Shown piece after piece: positions 36,749-44,685 of a DNA stretch of 64,000 bases. Position numbers and translations under genes: made by a program. Position 1 is the stretch's first letter, and every line of letters begins with the position of its first letter. The stretch comes from Agriterribacter sp964391065 (GTDB lineage Bacteria; Bacteroidota; Bacteroidia; Chitinophagales; Chitinophagaceae), in NCBI GenBank assembly GCA_964391065.1, contig CAYMKT010000001.1, forward strand, positions 13,559 through 77,558, written 5' to 3'. The notes under the pieces were generated by a model. It ran no database searches, was not told the origin of the DNA, and worked only from the letters and a program-made list of their open reading frames with translations.

Positions 36749-37201
36749 ATGACTATTTCGCGCATTTTAAAGCCCCGTAAACGCATTGCCTTAGTGGCGC
36801 ACGACAATAAAAAGAAAGACCTTATTGAGTGGGCAGAGTTTAACAAATCGGTACTGGCGAGGCATGAACTCATCGCTACGGGTACAACAGGTAAGCTGCT
36901 CGAAGCCAGTCTGGACAGGCCGGTAAAGCAAATGTTGAGTGGTCCACTTGGCGGTGATCAGCAAATAGGTGCAATGATTGCCGCCGGCGAGATTGACGTT
37001 CTTATTTTTTTCTGGGACCCCATGGAGGCGCAACCACACGATCCCGATGTAAAGGCCTTATTGCGGTTGGCCGTGGTATGGAATATTCCTGTGGCCAGTG
37101 ATCGGTCCAGTTCGGATTTTTTAATGACCTCTCCTTTAATGCACGAAGAATATGAAGCGATTATACCCGACTACAGTAACTATATAAAACGGAGGTTGTA
37201 A
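36749..37201 (+). CDS. mgsA: methylglyoxal synthase
   Basis: Converts dihydroxyacetone phosphate to methylglyoxal and phosphate, a bypass of lower glycolysis. The MGS fold shows IALVAHDNKK at the start, the phosphate loop ATGTTGK, the catalytic Asp in GPLGGDQQIG and FFWDPMEAQPHDPDV, all conserved. Length 150 is normal. It is followed 6 bp later by a GNAT acetyltransferase, so the two are likely co-transcribed. Confidence 0.94.
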   Translation: MTISRILKPRKRIALVAHDNKKKDLIEWAEFNKSVLARHELIATGTTGKLLEASLDRPVKQMLSGPLGGDQQIGAMIAAGEIDVLIFFWDPMEAQPHDPDVKALLRLAVVWNIPVASDRSSSDFLMTSPLMHEEYEAIIPDYSNYIKRRL

Positions 37202-37207
37202 AAACAG

Positions 37208-37708
37208 ATGAAGATTATTTTACGGCCCTGGCGCAGGGAAGACCGCTTTATTTTGACGGAGTTGGCCAATAATATTAATATCTGGAATAATTTGAGAGAC
37301 CGGCTGCCCTATCCGTATCGTTTGCACCATGCCGATATATTTATGAAATATTGCGCCAGGCACAGCCCCCCTCAGGTGCTGGCAATTGAGGCTGATGGCT
37401 TGGTTGTGGGATGTATTGGTCTCCAGATGCAGGATGATGTATCGCGTATCAGCGCTGAACTGGGTTATTGGATTGGCGAACCCTATTGGGGAAAGGGAAT
37501 TGCGGGGGAATCCATAAAATTAATGATGGGCTACGCGTTTGAAACCTTTCCTGTTATAAGCCGCATTTATGCAAGAGTGTTTGAATACAATAAACCATCT
37601 ATGAAAGTTCTGGAGAAAAACGGCTTTCACCTGGAAAGTATCCAAAAGCAATCCGCGATTAAAAATAATGTGGTTGTTGACGAATATGTTTGGGTAAAAT
37701 TCCGGTGA
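37208..37708 (+). CDS. GNAT N-acetyltransferase (RimJ/RimL-like)
   Basis: 166 residues with the GNAT acetyl-CoA loop (YWGKGIAGESI, about 98-108) and the later NKPSMKVLEKNGF block, typical of the RimJ/RimL ribosomal-protein acetyltransferase group. The target could be a protein N-terminus or a small amine. Downstream of mgsA with 6 bp between stop and start. Confidence 0.85.
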   Translation: MKIILRPWRREDRFILTELANNINIWNNLRDRLPYPYRLHHADIFMKYCARHSPPQVLAIEADGLVVGCIGLQMQDDVSRISAELGYWIGEPYWGKGIAGESIKLMMGYAFETFPVISRIYARVFEYNKPSMKVLEKNGFHLESIQKQSAIKNNVVVDEYVWVKFR

Positions 37709-37744
37709 GCGGACCATGACAGCTATCAGCATTTAGATCAGCAC

Positions 37745-37752
37745 TATCTTTG
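37745..37752 (+). promoter_or_regulatory. -7 element TATCTTTG
   Basis: A perfect TAnnTTTG, about 143 bp upstream of the acidic hypothetical gene and uvrB. No -33 TTG at the usual distance. It would give a long leader. Confidence 0.35.
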
Positions 37753-37895
37753 CAGCATTATTTTTGATATAACGGACTAATGTAAGTTTTCAGTAACCTG
37801 CCGTCCAGAATATGTCTTTCACTTTCGCTATGCGTGCTCAGAAAGCAGACTAACTTATTCTGAATCAAATTGCTTTATCACTAAAAGGTAATACC

Positions 37896-38387
37896 ATGCA
37901 AAAAATAGAGTTGACAAATAAGCAGTACAAGCTGTTATTGCAGTTGGTGGCATTAGGAATTGACCTGATAGACAATGCCGCTTTGGGCGATGATGAGGAA
38001 GATGATGATTTGTTTAGCGATGCGGCTGAACTGGAAGGCTACCTTATGGCGCATTTTAGCAAATTTGGAGTAAAAGATATGGTGGTATACGACGCTGCCG
38101 AAGACGTTTTAAACCATACCGGCCATTTTTTGGAAGAGCAGGAAATGATTTCAAACAGCGCCTATATCAATAAGTCGGCCGAAATAGCGTCCTTTCAATT
38201 GGGCATGCGCGATTATAAAGAAGTGAATGGATATCATTCCCTTGACAACATAGATCCGCAGGAAGGAGCAGATAAGATCATGAGCTTTTCCATGAAATAT
38301 TTAAATGAAATTTTTGAAAATGGATTTGATAATTTTTATCTGAGCGATGATAAACCTGCAAAGATTATCAGCCTTTCATCCGAATAG
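37896..38387 (+). CDS. acidic hypothetical protein upstream of uvrB
   Basis: 163 residues, strongly acidic, with an early run of Asp/Glu (GDDEEDDD, about 31-38) and mostly helical prediction by eye. No known domain or catalytic motif is recognised. No signal or membrane segment, so cytosolic. It ends 6 bp before uvrB and is therefore probably co-transcribed with it, but the acidic composition alone does not establish a DNA-repair role. Confidence 0.75.
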   Translation: MQKIELTNKQYKLLLQLVALGIDLIDNAALGDDEEDDDLFSDAAELEGYLMAHFSKFGVKDMVVYDAAEDVLNHTGHFLEEQEMISNSAYINKSAEIASFQLGMRDYKEVNGYHSLDNIDPQEGADKIMSFSMKYLNEIFENGFDNFYLSDDKPAKIISLSSE

Positions 38388-38393
38388 ATTATT

Positions 38394-40439
38394 ATGTCTT
38401 TTAAACTCCATTCAGCATATACGCCTGCGGGTGATCAGCCGGAAGCTATTCGTCAGCTCACAGAGGGTATTCAAACCGGCGAAACACAGCAGGTGTTGCT
38501 GGGCGTTACAGGATCGGGTAAGACTTTTACCATGGCTAACGTCATCCAAAACGTACAACGGCCTACCCTGGTGCTCACACATAATAAAACTTTAGTAGCT
38601 CAGCTATACGGCGAGTTTAAACAGTTCTTTCCCGAAAATGCGGTGGGTTATTTTGTGTCATATTATGATTACTACCAACCGGAAGCGTATATGCCCGTAA
38701 GCGACACCTATATTGAAAAGGATCTTTCAATAAATGAAGAATTGGATAAACTGCGTTTACAGGCCACCGCCCAGTTATTGAGCGGCAGACGCGATATTAT
38801 AGTGGTGGCTTCGGTAAGTTGTATTTACGGTATGGGTAACCCCACTGAGTTTGAAAATGGCATCATACGCATTCAACAGGGCCAGGTGATCAGCCGGCAG
38901 GGTTTTTTGCATGCGCTGGTTAATGCCCTGTATAGCCGCAGCCAGGGCGATTTTAACCGCGGCAACTTTCGTGTGAATGGAGATACCGTTGACATTAACC
39001 TTCCCTATATGGACTTCGGTTACCGGATCAGTTTTTTCGGCGACGAAATTGAAACGATTGAAACCCTGGAGATCAGTAGCGGTAAGCGGATCAGTGCGGT
39101 AGAGAATGCAGCTATTTTTCCTGCCAACCTTTACCTCGCGCCTAAAGACCAGATACAACAGGTTTTAGCCGAAATACAGGACGAAATGACAAGGCAGGTG
39201 GAATATTTCAAAAGTGTGGGAAAATATATCGAAGCCCAGCGCATAAGTGAAAGAGTAAACTACGATGTGGAAATGATACGGGAATTGGGTTATTGTAATG
39301 GCGTTGAAAATTATTCCCGTTTTTTTGACAGGCGTGCACCCGGAACAAGACCATTCTGTTTGCTGGATTATTTTCCCAAAGATTATTTATGTGTAATTGA
39401 TGAGAGCCACCAAACGGTACCGCAGGTGAGCGGCATGTATGGTGGTGACCGGAGCAGAAAATTAGTGCTGGTGGATTATGGCTTTCGTCTCCCATCTGCA
39501 ATGGATAACCGGCCGCTCAACTTTCACGAATTTGAATCTTTGCTGAACCAAACGGTATATGTATCGGCAACACCAGGCGACTATGAACTGGAGAAAACCG
39601 GTGGCGTGGTCATTGAACAGGTGGTACGTCCTACAGGACTGCTTGATCCACCCATTGAAATTCGGCCCAGCGTTAACCAGATTGATGATTTACTGGACGA
39701 GATAGACAAGCGGGTTATAAAAGGCGACCGGGTATTGGTAACCACTCTTACCAAACGTATGGCCGAAGAAATGGATAAATACCTGCACCGCATTAATATT
39801 AAATCCAAATACATCCACAGTGAAGTGGATACTTTGGAAAGGGTGGAAATTTTGCGCCAGTTGCGTTTGGGCGAAATTGACGTACTGGTGGGTGTAAATC
39901 TTTTGCGTGAAGGATTGGATCTTCCCGAAGTATCGCTGGTAGCTATACTGGACGCCGATAAAGAAGGTTTTTTGCGCAATGAAAAATCATTAACCCAAAC
40001 TGCCGGGCGTGCTGCAAGAAACGTGGATGGGCTGGTTATTTTTTATGCCGATAAAATGACCGAAAGTATGCAGCGTACTATTGACGAAACCCAGCGTCGT
40101 CGCGAAAAGCAAATAGCTTATAATATTGAACACGGTATTACACCTACCACCGTAAAAAAATCCAAGGCCCAGGTATTTGCCCAGACCTCTGTATTGGACA
40201 TTAAGGGATACGATGTGCATAAGCCTTATGCGCTGGCGCCTGATGAAGACATGGTAACGGTAGCGGCCGAAGACCAGGAGGAATACCTGACCGTGCCGAA
40301 AATGGAGAAAGCCGTTTCCAAAATAAAAAAGGAAATGGAAAAAGCCGCCAGGGATCTCGACTTTATGGAAGCCGCCCGGTTAAGGGATGAAATGTTTACC
40401 ATGCAAAAAAAGCTGGAGGAGATGAAGAAAACCTCCTGA
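38394..40439 (+). CDS. uvrB: excinuclease ABC subunit B
   Basis: Damage-verifying helicase of nucleotide excision repair. Walker A is GVTGSGKT (about 38-45), the beta-hairpin region YYDYYQPEAYMP is conserved, and the helicase C-domain shows VGVNLLREGLDLPEVSLVAILDADKEGFLR. The C-terminal UVR domain that binds UvrC is present (about 640-675). Length 681 is normal. A short weak hairpin ACCCG-GTA-CGGGT follows the stop with a T run 10 bp on. Confidence 0.97.
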   Translation: MSFKLHSAYTPAGDQPEAIRQLTEGIQTGETQQVLLGVTGSGKTFTMANVIQNVQRPTLVLTHNKTLVAQLYGEFKQFFPENAVGYFVSYYDYYQPEAYMPVSDTYIEKDLSINEELDKLRLQATAQLLSGRRDIIVVASVSCIYGMGNPTEFENGIIRIQQGQVISRQGFLHALVNALYSRSQGDFNRGNFRVNGDTVDINLPYMDFGYRISFFGDEIETIETLEISSGKRISAVENAAIFPANLYLAPKDQIQQVLAEIQDEMTRQVEYFKSVGKYIEAQRISERVNYDVEMIRELGYCNGVENYSRFFDRRAPGTRPFCLLDYFPKDYLCVIDESHQTVPQVSGMYGGDRSRKLVLVDYGFRLPSAMDNRPLNFHEFESLLNQTVYVSATPGDYELEKTGGVVIEQVVRPTGLLDPPIEIRPSVNQIDDLLDEIDKRVIKGDRVLVTTLTKRMAEEMDKYLHRINIKSKYIHSEVDTLERVEILRQLRLGEIDVLVGVNLLREGLDLPEVSLVAILDADKEGFLRNEKSLTQTAGRAARNVDGLVIFYADKMTESMQRTIDETQRRREKQIAYNIEHGITPTTVKKSKAQVFAQTSVLDIKGYDVHKPYALAPDEDMVTVAAEDQEEYLTVPKMEKAVSKIKKEMEKAARDLDFMEAARLRDEMFTMQKKLEEMKKTS

Positions 40440-40562
40440 CCCGGTACGGGTTAGCACTTGTTTTTTGATCTGGCGCCTTAGTATTATAGCCGCCGTTTAT
40501 CCGCCAAACTTCAGTTTATAAGTAGTTCCTTTGCACTTTATGATACAGCATCAAATTCTTCT

Positions 40563-41450
40563 TTAATTAAAATATCTCACCGCTTGTTCGCCTACCCATC
40601 GCCCCATTGGTACTGCTACGGCATTGCCAATCAATCGGTATGCACTTCTTTTGTTTTCAAAATTAAAGTCTTCTGGAAATCCTTGAAGTCTTGCATATTC
40701 TCTGATTGAAAATGGTCTCACTCCATATTTTGAAGAATTATCTTTTACTAATCTTGTACCTAAATCTTTTGAGTAATGTGCTACACACGTAGGTGCAATA
40801 GCGGAAATTTCATCAGGGTCAACTATAATTGGTTTATCCCGATACTTTCCATTAATTCTGCTAATTACATATTCTGGCATTGCAACCTCCGGATTCCTTT
40901 CCATTATTTCTTTTAATCTTGGTTTGCTGTGCACACTTTTGGGAGGACTAATAGTAAAAGGTTTTCTTGTGCCGATTAGAATAAGTCTTTTTCTTCTTTG
41001 TGGTAACCAATTAGCAGCATCAATGGGGCAGAATACATTTACATAATAATCGGGTAGCTTCGTCATTGCTTCCATTACCACTTTAAATTTTTTCATTCCC
41101 GGCACATTTTCTACAATGTACATTTCAGGTTTTTCGATAGCAATATGTCGGAAGAAATGGAGAAATAAATCATCACCAGTTCTTGTTCCATGAATATCCG
41201 CTATTGCTGAGTATTTTGTACAAGGATATGTTCCAACTATTATTTCTGAATTAGGTTGTTCCAATACCGTCTTATCTTTTATGTCACCATTAATAACCGC
41301 GTGGGAAAAGTAGTTCCTGTTCATTTGCATACAATCTGTTGCTTCTATATCAAGGTCAAGAGATTGAATCATATTCACTCCGGCTTGTATAATTCCTAAC
41401 TCCATTCCTCCACATCCCGAAAAATATCCTTTAGCTGTTGGTCTGTACAT
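40563..41450 (-). CDS. DNA (cytosine-5-)-methyltransferase
   Basis: C5-MTase of 295 residues with the ordered motifs: I (FSGCGG, 10-15), IV with catalytic Cys (PCTKYS, Cys77), VI (ENV, 114-116), VIII (QRRKR, 151-155), a short target-recognition stretch, IX (RPFSIREYARLQGFP) and X (IGNAVAVP). Motif IV carries Thr where most enzymes have Gln (PCQ), seen in a subset of Dcm-like enzymes. Paired with an HNH nuclease 16 bp upstream, so it is the modification partner of a type II-like restriction system. Sequence specificity cannot be predicted. Confidence 0.92.
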   Translation of the reverse strand: MYRPTAKGYFSGCGGMELGIIQAGVNMIQSLDLDIEATDCMQMNRNYFSHAVINGDIKDKTVLEQPNSEIIVGTYPCTKYSAIADIHGTRTGDDLFLHFFRHIAIEKPEMYIVENVPGMKKFKVVMEAMTKLPDYYVNVFCPIDAANWLPQRRKRLILIGTRKPFTISPPKSVHSKPRLKEIMERNPEVAMPEYVISRINGKYRDKPIIVDPDEISAIAPTCVAHYSKDLGTRLVKDNSSKYGVRPFSIREYARLQGFPEDFNFENKRSAYRLIGNAVAVPMGRWVGEQAVRYFN

Positions 41451-41466
41451 AAATAATTTCTGGTAT

Positions 41467-42237
41467 TTATCTTTTGAAAATTGTATCTAAATGAAATTCT
41501 AAAAACTCTTTTTTAGGTAAATATTTCTTCGGTACCCGAAGACGTAAATTTGTTAGATGAGCAAAATATTTTTCGTAATAATTTTCTTTCTGTTTTTTCT
41601 TTAAGATTGGTGAAATCAAAACTTCAAACTTATCATTGATGCTTATGTAACCTTTGTCAAAAGCTCTATCATACAGAGCCGAAAGGCAAATGCCGTTTTC
41701 TGGATTCAATCTTTCATTTTCATTTTTAGACCATGGAATAATATGACTTGCAAACAGTAAATCGGGAATATCAATTCCAGTAATGGCACATTTACTTGAA
41801 TAATTTACCATTACAATTTTCCTGAAAAAGTTTTGATTAACCCTTGTTTTTACTTCCCGGATTTTTGTTTCACCCTTTAAGTTTTCTACTCCTATAAGAA
41901 TATCAGCAAATTTTTGTTCGATGGTTTCATGCTGTTTCTCTGCTAATACTTTCTCGCTTTCAAAAATCAATTCTTCTTTGTTATTTATAAATTCATTCCA
42001 GATCGGCTCTACTTGTTTTCTACCACCAGACATTCCTTTAATACCTCTCTCCTGATGATAAGGGTCGATGTGGGCAAAGTTGGTTAATCTTATTGCTACA
42101 GCATCGGGAGTTCTTCCTATAATATTTGCTAAATGAATTATTTCTGGAGTACGGCTATGCATTTTGCCAAAATCTAATTGCCAGTAAAGATTAAAAGCAA
42201 GGATTAATTCTTCTCTTGTCCAGTTTCTTTTAGCCAT
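41467..42237 (-). CDS. HNH-family restriction endonuclease
   Basis: 256 residues. The N-terminal 70 residues look like a small helical DNA-binding region (WTREELILAFNLYWQL...RTPDAVAIRLTNFA). The C-terminal HNH beta-beta-alpha-metal nuclease has Cys150 (CAITG), the catalytic His165 (SHIIPW), Asn181 and the DRAFDKG end block (190-196), as in the COG3440 'putative restriction endonuclease' group. Its gene precedes the methyltransferase by 16 bp on the same strand. The two together make a type II-like restriction-modification pair. Confidence 0.85.
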   Translation of the reverse strand: MAKRNWTREELILAFNLYWQLDFGKMHSRTPEIIHLANIIGRTPDAVAIRLTNFAHIDPYHQERGIKGMSGGRKQVEPIWNEFINNKEELIFESEKVLAEKQHETIEQKFADILIGVENLKGETKIREVKTRVNQNFFRKIVMVNYSSKCAITGIDIPDLLFASHIIPWSKNENERLNPENGICLSALYDRAFDKGYISINDKFEVLISPILKKKQKENYYEKYFAHLTNLRLRVPKKYLPKKEFLEFHLDTIFKR

Positions 42238-42340
42238 TATAATTTTTCATTTACAACGTATTTAATGTTTATGAACGCTAGAAGTTCAATAGTAGCAATG
42301 CAGACAAACGGATTGCGACGCAACGATGTCCAATAAAGGC

Positions 42341-42451
42341 TCAAATGCTGGTATCAAAATATTTACGAACCACTAACTCCGGCTTTGTGTTCTTTGACCG
42401 GATTTGGCTCATATTATAGCTTCTGACTGCTTTGGTGTGTACATCAGCCAT
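42341..42451 (-). pseudogene. vsr: N-terminal remnant of vsr (very short patch repair endonuclease)
   Basis: An ATG at 42451 opens MADVHTKAVRSYNMSQIRSK followed by NTKPELVVRKY, the conserved start of Vsr, then stops (FDTSI, TGA) after 36 codons. A normal Vsr has about 130-150 residues, so the metal site and catalytic Asp are lost. It starts 1 bp after the truncated XRE gene and lies upstream of the HNH and methyltransferase genes, the usual place for vsr beside a cytosine methyltransferase, whose deamination T:G mismatches it corrects. Confidence 0.8.
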
Positions 42452-42452
42452 A

Positions 42453-42617
42453 TTACCTGCCTTGCTTTTCCTGTACCGAAATATCAAAGTCTTCCATTAT
42501 TTCGGCCAGTTCATCCTGACTGAATCCTTTCTTTTCACGGAAGGCCCGGATTTGTTTACCCATCACTTCACGATTCTCCTGAATGTATTGCCCGGTTGGT
42601 CTGGACTTTTTATTCAT
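42453..42617 (-). pseudogene. truncated XRE-family helix-turn-helix regulator
   Basis: 54 codons. The first part (MGKQIRAFREKKGFSQDELAEIM, residues 19-41) is the first two helices of an XRE/HTH_3 domain. The recognition helix that should follow is absent: after LAEIM the sequence goes straight to EDFDISVQEKQGR and stop, which looks like the end of a longer regulator. An internal deletion is inferred. In intact systems such a protein controls the restriction operon. A tiny functional protein cannot be ruled out. Confidence 0.55.
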
Positions 42618-42787
42618 AAACACAAAATGCCTTTAAAAAAATACGCTTTTAGAATTATAAAGCTAAGATATTTAGCAGATAGATGTTGCCATATATTGAA
42701 CATTTTATCCCAAAAAAAATCATCCTGCAGTAGTTCAATAGACATTGTCTTGCTGATATCGGCCAATAATTCCTTTCCTCCTTCCAT
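42614..42787 (-). CDS. possible small ORF upstream of the XRE remnant
   Basis: 57 codons starting MEGGKELLADIS; the stop overlaps the XRE start by 4 bp (ATGA), the kind of coupling real operons show. The second half is hydrophobic (LSFIILKAYFFKGILCL). No family recognised. The start is only 29 bp from the divergent parA start, leaving little room for a promoter, which argues against a functional gene. Confidence 0.25.
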   Translation of the reverse strand: MEGGKELLADISKTMSIELLQDDFFWDKMFNIWQHLSAKYLSFIILKAYFFKGILCL

Positions 42788-42816
42788 CTATACCAAAAAA
42801 TTGATATATTCATTGT

Positions 42817-43560
42817 ATGGTAACCATTGCATTGTACAACTTGAAAGGAGGGGTTGGGAAAACGGCCTCCTGTGTCAATTTTGCCTACCTCGCTGCGCTG
42901 AATGGATACAAAACCCTGCTCTGGGATATTGACCCCCAGGGCTCAGCCAGTTTTTATTACCAGGCAAAAACAAAACACAAAGGCGGAATTAAAAAGCTGG
43001 TAGAGAAAGAAGCAGACCTCGAAGACGCTATCATGGCAACGGATTATCAAAATCTTGACATTATTCCGGCCGATCTGTCTGCTAAAAGTTTTGATGTGAT
43101 GTTGGAAGAAATGAAGTCCTCTAAAAAAAGACTGAAAAATATCATTCAACACCTGGATCAGTCGTATGATTTTATTTTTATTGATTGTCCCCCGGGTTTT
43201 TCGGTGTTATCCGAAAATATTTTTAACGCCGCGGATATTGTACTGATGCCCGTTATACCGACAACCCTTTCCATACGTACCTATAACATGGTGAAAGACT
43301 ATTTTAAAGAAAAGGATATTGATCTTTCTAAAATGATGTGTTTCTTTACGATGGCGGATCTCCGGAAAAACATGCACAACGAGATCATGGAAACCTTGTA
43401 TAAAGACAAAAAGTTTTTTGAAAATTACATCCCCTATCTTTCCGATGTAGAAAAAATGGGCATACACAAAGCGCCGGTAGAGGAATATGCCCGATCGGGC
43501 TATGCAGCTCAATGCTATCGCGACTTATGGACGGAAATAAAAGAGGGCGTTTTGGAATGA
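42817..43560 (+). CDS. ParA/Soj-family partition ATPase, orphan
   Basis: Deviant Walker ATPase of 247 residues: LKGGVGKTAS (10-19, with the signature Lys), the DIDPQGSAS switch, and FIDCPPGFSVLSENI. ParA proteins form ATP dimers on DNA and position cargo such as plasmids, chromosomes or protein complexes. No parB or centromere-like repeats are seen nearby, so this is an orphan, possibly a cargo-positioning protein. It is the first gene beyond the restriction island. An esterase gene follows at 85 bp. Confidence 0.85.
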   Translation: MVTIALYNLKGGVGKTASCVNFAYLAALNGYKTLLWDIDPQGSASFYYQAKTKHKGGIKKLVEKEADLEDAIMATDYQNLDIIPADLSAKSFDVMLEEMKSSKKRLKNIIQHLDQSYDFIFIDCPPGFSVLSENIFNAADIVLMPVIPTTLSIRTYNMVKDYFKEKDIDLSKMMCFFTMADLRKNMHNEIMETLYKDKKFFENYIPYLSDVEKMGIHKAPVEEYARSGYAAQCYRDLWTEIKEGVLE

Positions 43561-43645
43561 AGATAGAAGCGGGATGTGAAGGTGAGAACAGAAGGAAAAA
43601 GAACCTTATCGGTAATTAAGTTTCTAATCAGCAAAATGGAATGGT

Positions 43646-44374
43646 ATGAAAAGAGAACTCACTTCCTGGTTTAGCCATGCGCTGGGAAAAGAAATGCCGG
43701 TTGCGGTATATGGTCACTACGGCTTTGCTTTGTTACTGGTGCCTACCGCTGCAGCGGATTACCTGGAATATGAACGTTTTCAGTTAATTGATGCTATCGC
43801 ACCCTTTATTGACGCGGGCAAAATCAAAGTGTTTTCAATTAACAGCATTAATAACGAAAGCTGGTTGAATAACGATATGGAAGGAGCGCATAAGGGCATC
43901 CGCCATAACCAGTTTAACGAATATGTTTTTGACGAGGTGGTACCCTTTATTAAGAATCATTGCACCTGGGATACCAACCTCATTATCAGCGGCGCCTCGT
44001 TCGGAGCGCTGCATTCCATGAACCTGTTTTTAAAACGGCCCGATTTGATCAACGGAACCATTGCTATGAGTGGAGTGTATGATCTTACCGAGTACACTAA
44101 GGGATATTATGATGAACAGGTGTATTATAATTCCCCGATACATTATATTCCTAATCTCACAGACGATTGGTACCTGAGCCGGATCAGGGATGGCAAAATT
44201 ATTATCGCTACAGGCAGCGGCGCTTATGAAGATCCACAGGCCAACCGTAGATTTTCGGGCGTGCTGCACGACAAAGGCATACCGCATGAACTGGACATAT
44301 GGGGGGAGGATATTACCCATGATTGGCCAACCTGGCGCAAGATGCTGCCGCATTTTTTGGGGTCGAGGTTTTAA
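43646..44374 (+). CDS. alpha/beta-hydrolase esterase (esterase D-like)
   Basis: 242 residues with the nucleophile elbow GASFGA (Ser118), a plausible acid Asp and a C-terminal His (HDWPTW). The serine, Gly-rich elbow and long insertion match putative esterases of the D/Fes family. No signal peptide, so cytosolic. Substrate unknown. The spacer after its stop carries repeat array B. Confidence 0.78.
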   Translation: MKRELTSWFSHALGKEMPVAVYGHYGFALLLVPTAAADYLEYERFQLIDAIAPFIDAGKIKVFSINSINNESWLNNDMEGAHKGIRHNQFNEYVFDEVVPFIKNHCTWDTNLIISGASFGALHSMNLFLKRPDLINGTIAMSGVYDLTEYTKGYYDEQVYYNSPIHYIPNLTDDWYLSRIRDGKIIIATGSGAYEDPQANRRFSGVLHDKGIPHELDIWGEDITHDWPTWRKMLPHFLGSRF

Positions 44375-44381
44375 TGAGTGC

Positions 44382-44620
44382 TGTTAGGTATCAGGTGTTA
44401 GGTATCAGGTATTAGGTATCAGGTATCAGGAGTTCATGGCGCAAGGCTCANNNNNNNNNNNNNNNNNNNNNNNNNNNNNNNNNNNNNNNNNNNNNNNNNN
44501 NNNNNNNNNNNNNNNNNNNNNNNNNNNNNNNNNNNNNNNNNNNNNNNNNNTGTTAGGTATCAGGTATTAGGTATCAGGTATCAGGAGTTCATGGCGCAAG
44601 GCTCAAAGCTCCCGGCTCAT
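44382..44620. repeat. degenerate heptamer repeat array B
   Basis: Units in a 7-bp register: GGTATCA GGTGTTA GGTATCA GGTATTA GGTATCA GGTATCA GGAGTTC ATGGCGC AAGGCTC AAAGCTC CCGGCTC. It shares the GGTATCA unit with array A nine kilobases away but not the tails. It contains a false 100-N gap with a 55-bp overlap. Confidence 0.75.
44451..44550. other. false assembly gap (100 N) inside array B
   Basis: The 55 bases before (44396-44450) are identical to those after (44551-44605). An unmerged contig overlap; the true sequence is most simply continuous. Confidence 0.85.
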
Positions 44621-44685
44621 TATAAACTTGCAATCACAAACCTTAATTTCACTAATCCCCGTTCCAAAATAATTACCTTAGCTGC

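Larger units (their letters stand above)
44375..44685. other. esterase-polA intergenic region
   Basis: 311 bases including 100 N, made mostly of repeat array B and a false assembly gap, then a short AT-rich stretch before polA. No gene. Confidence 0.8.
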
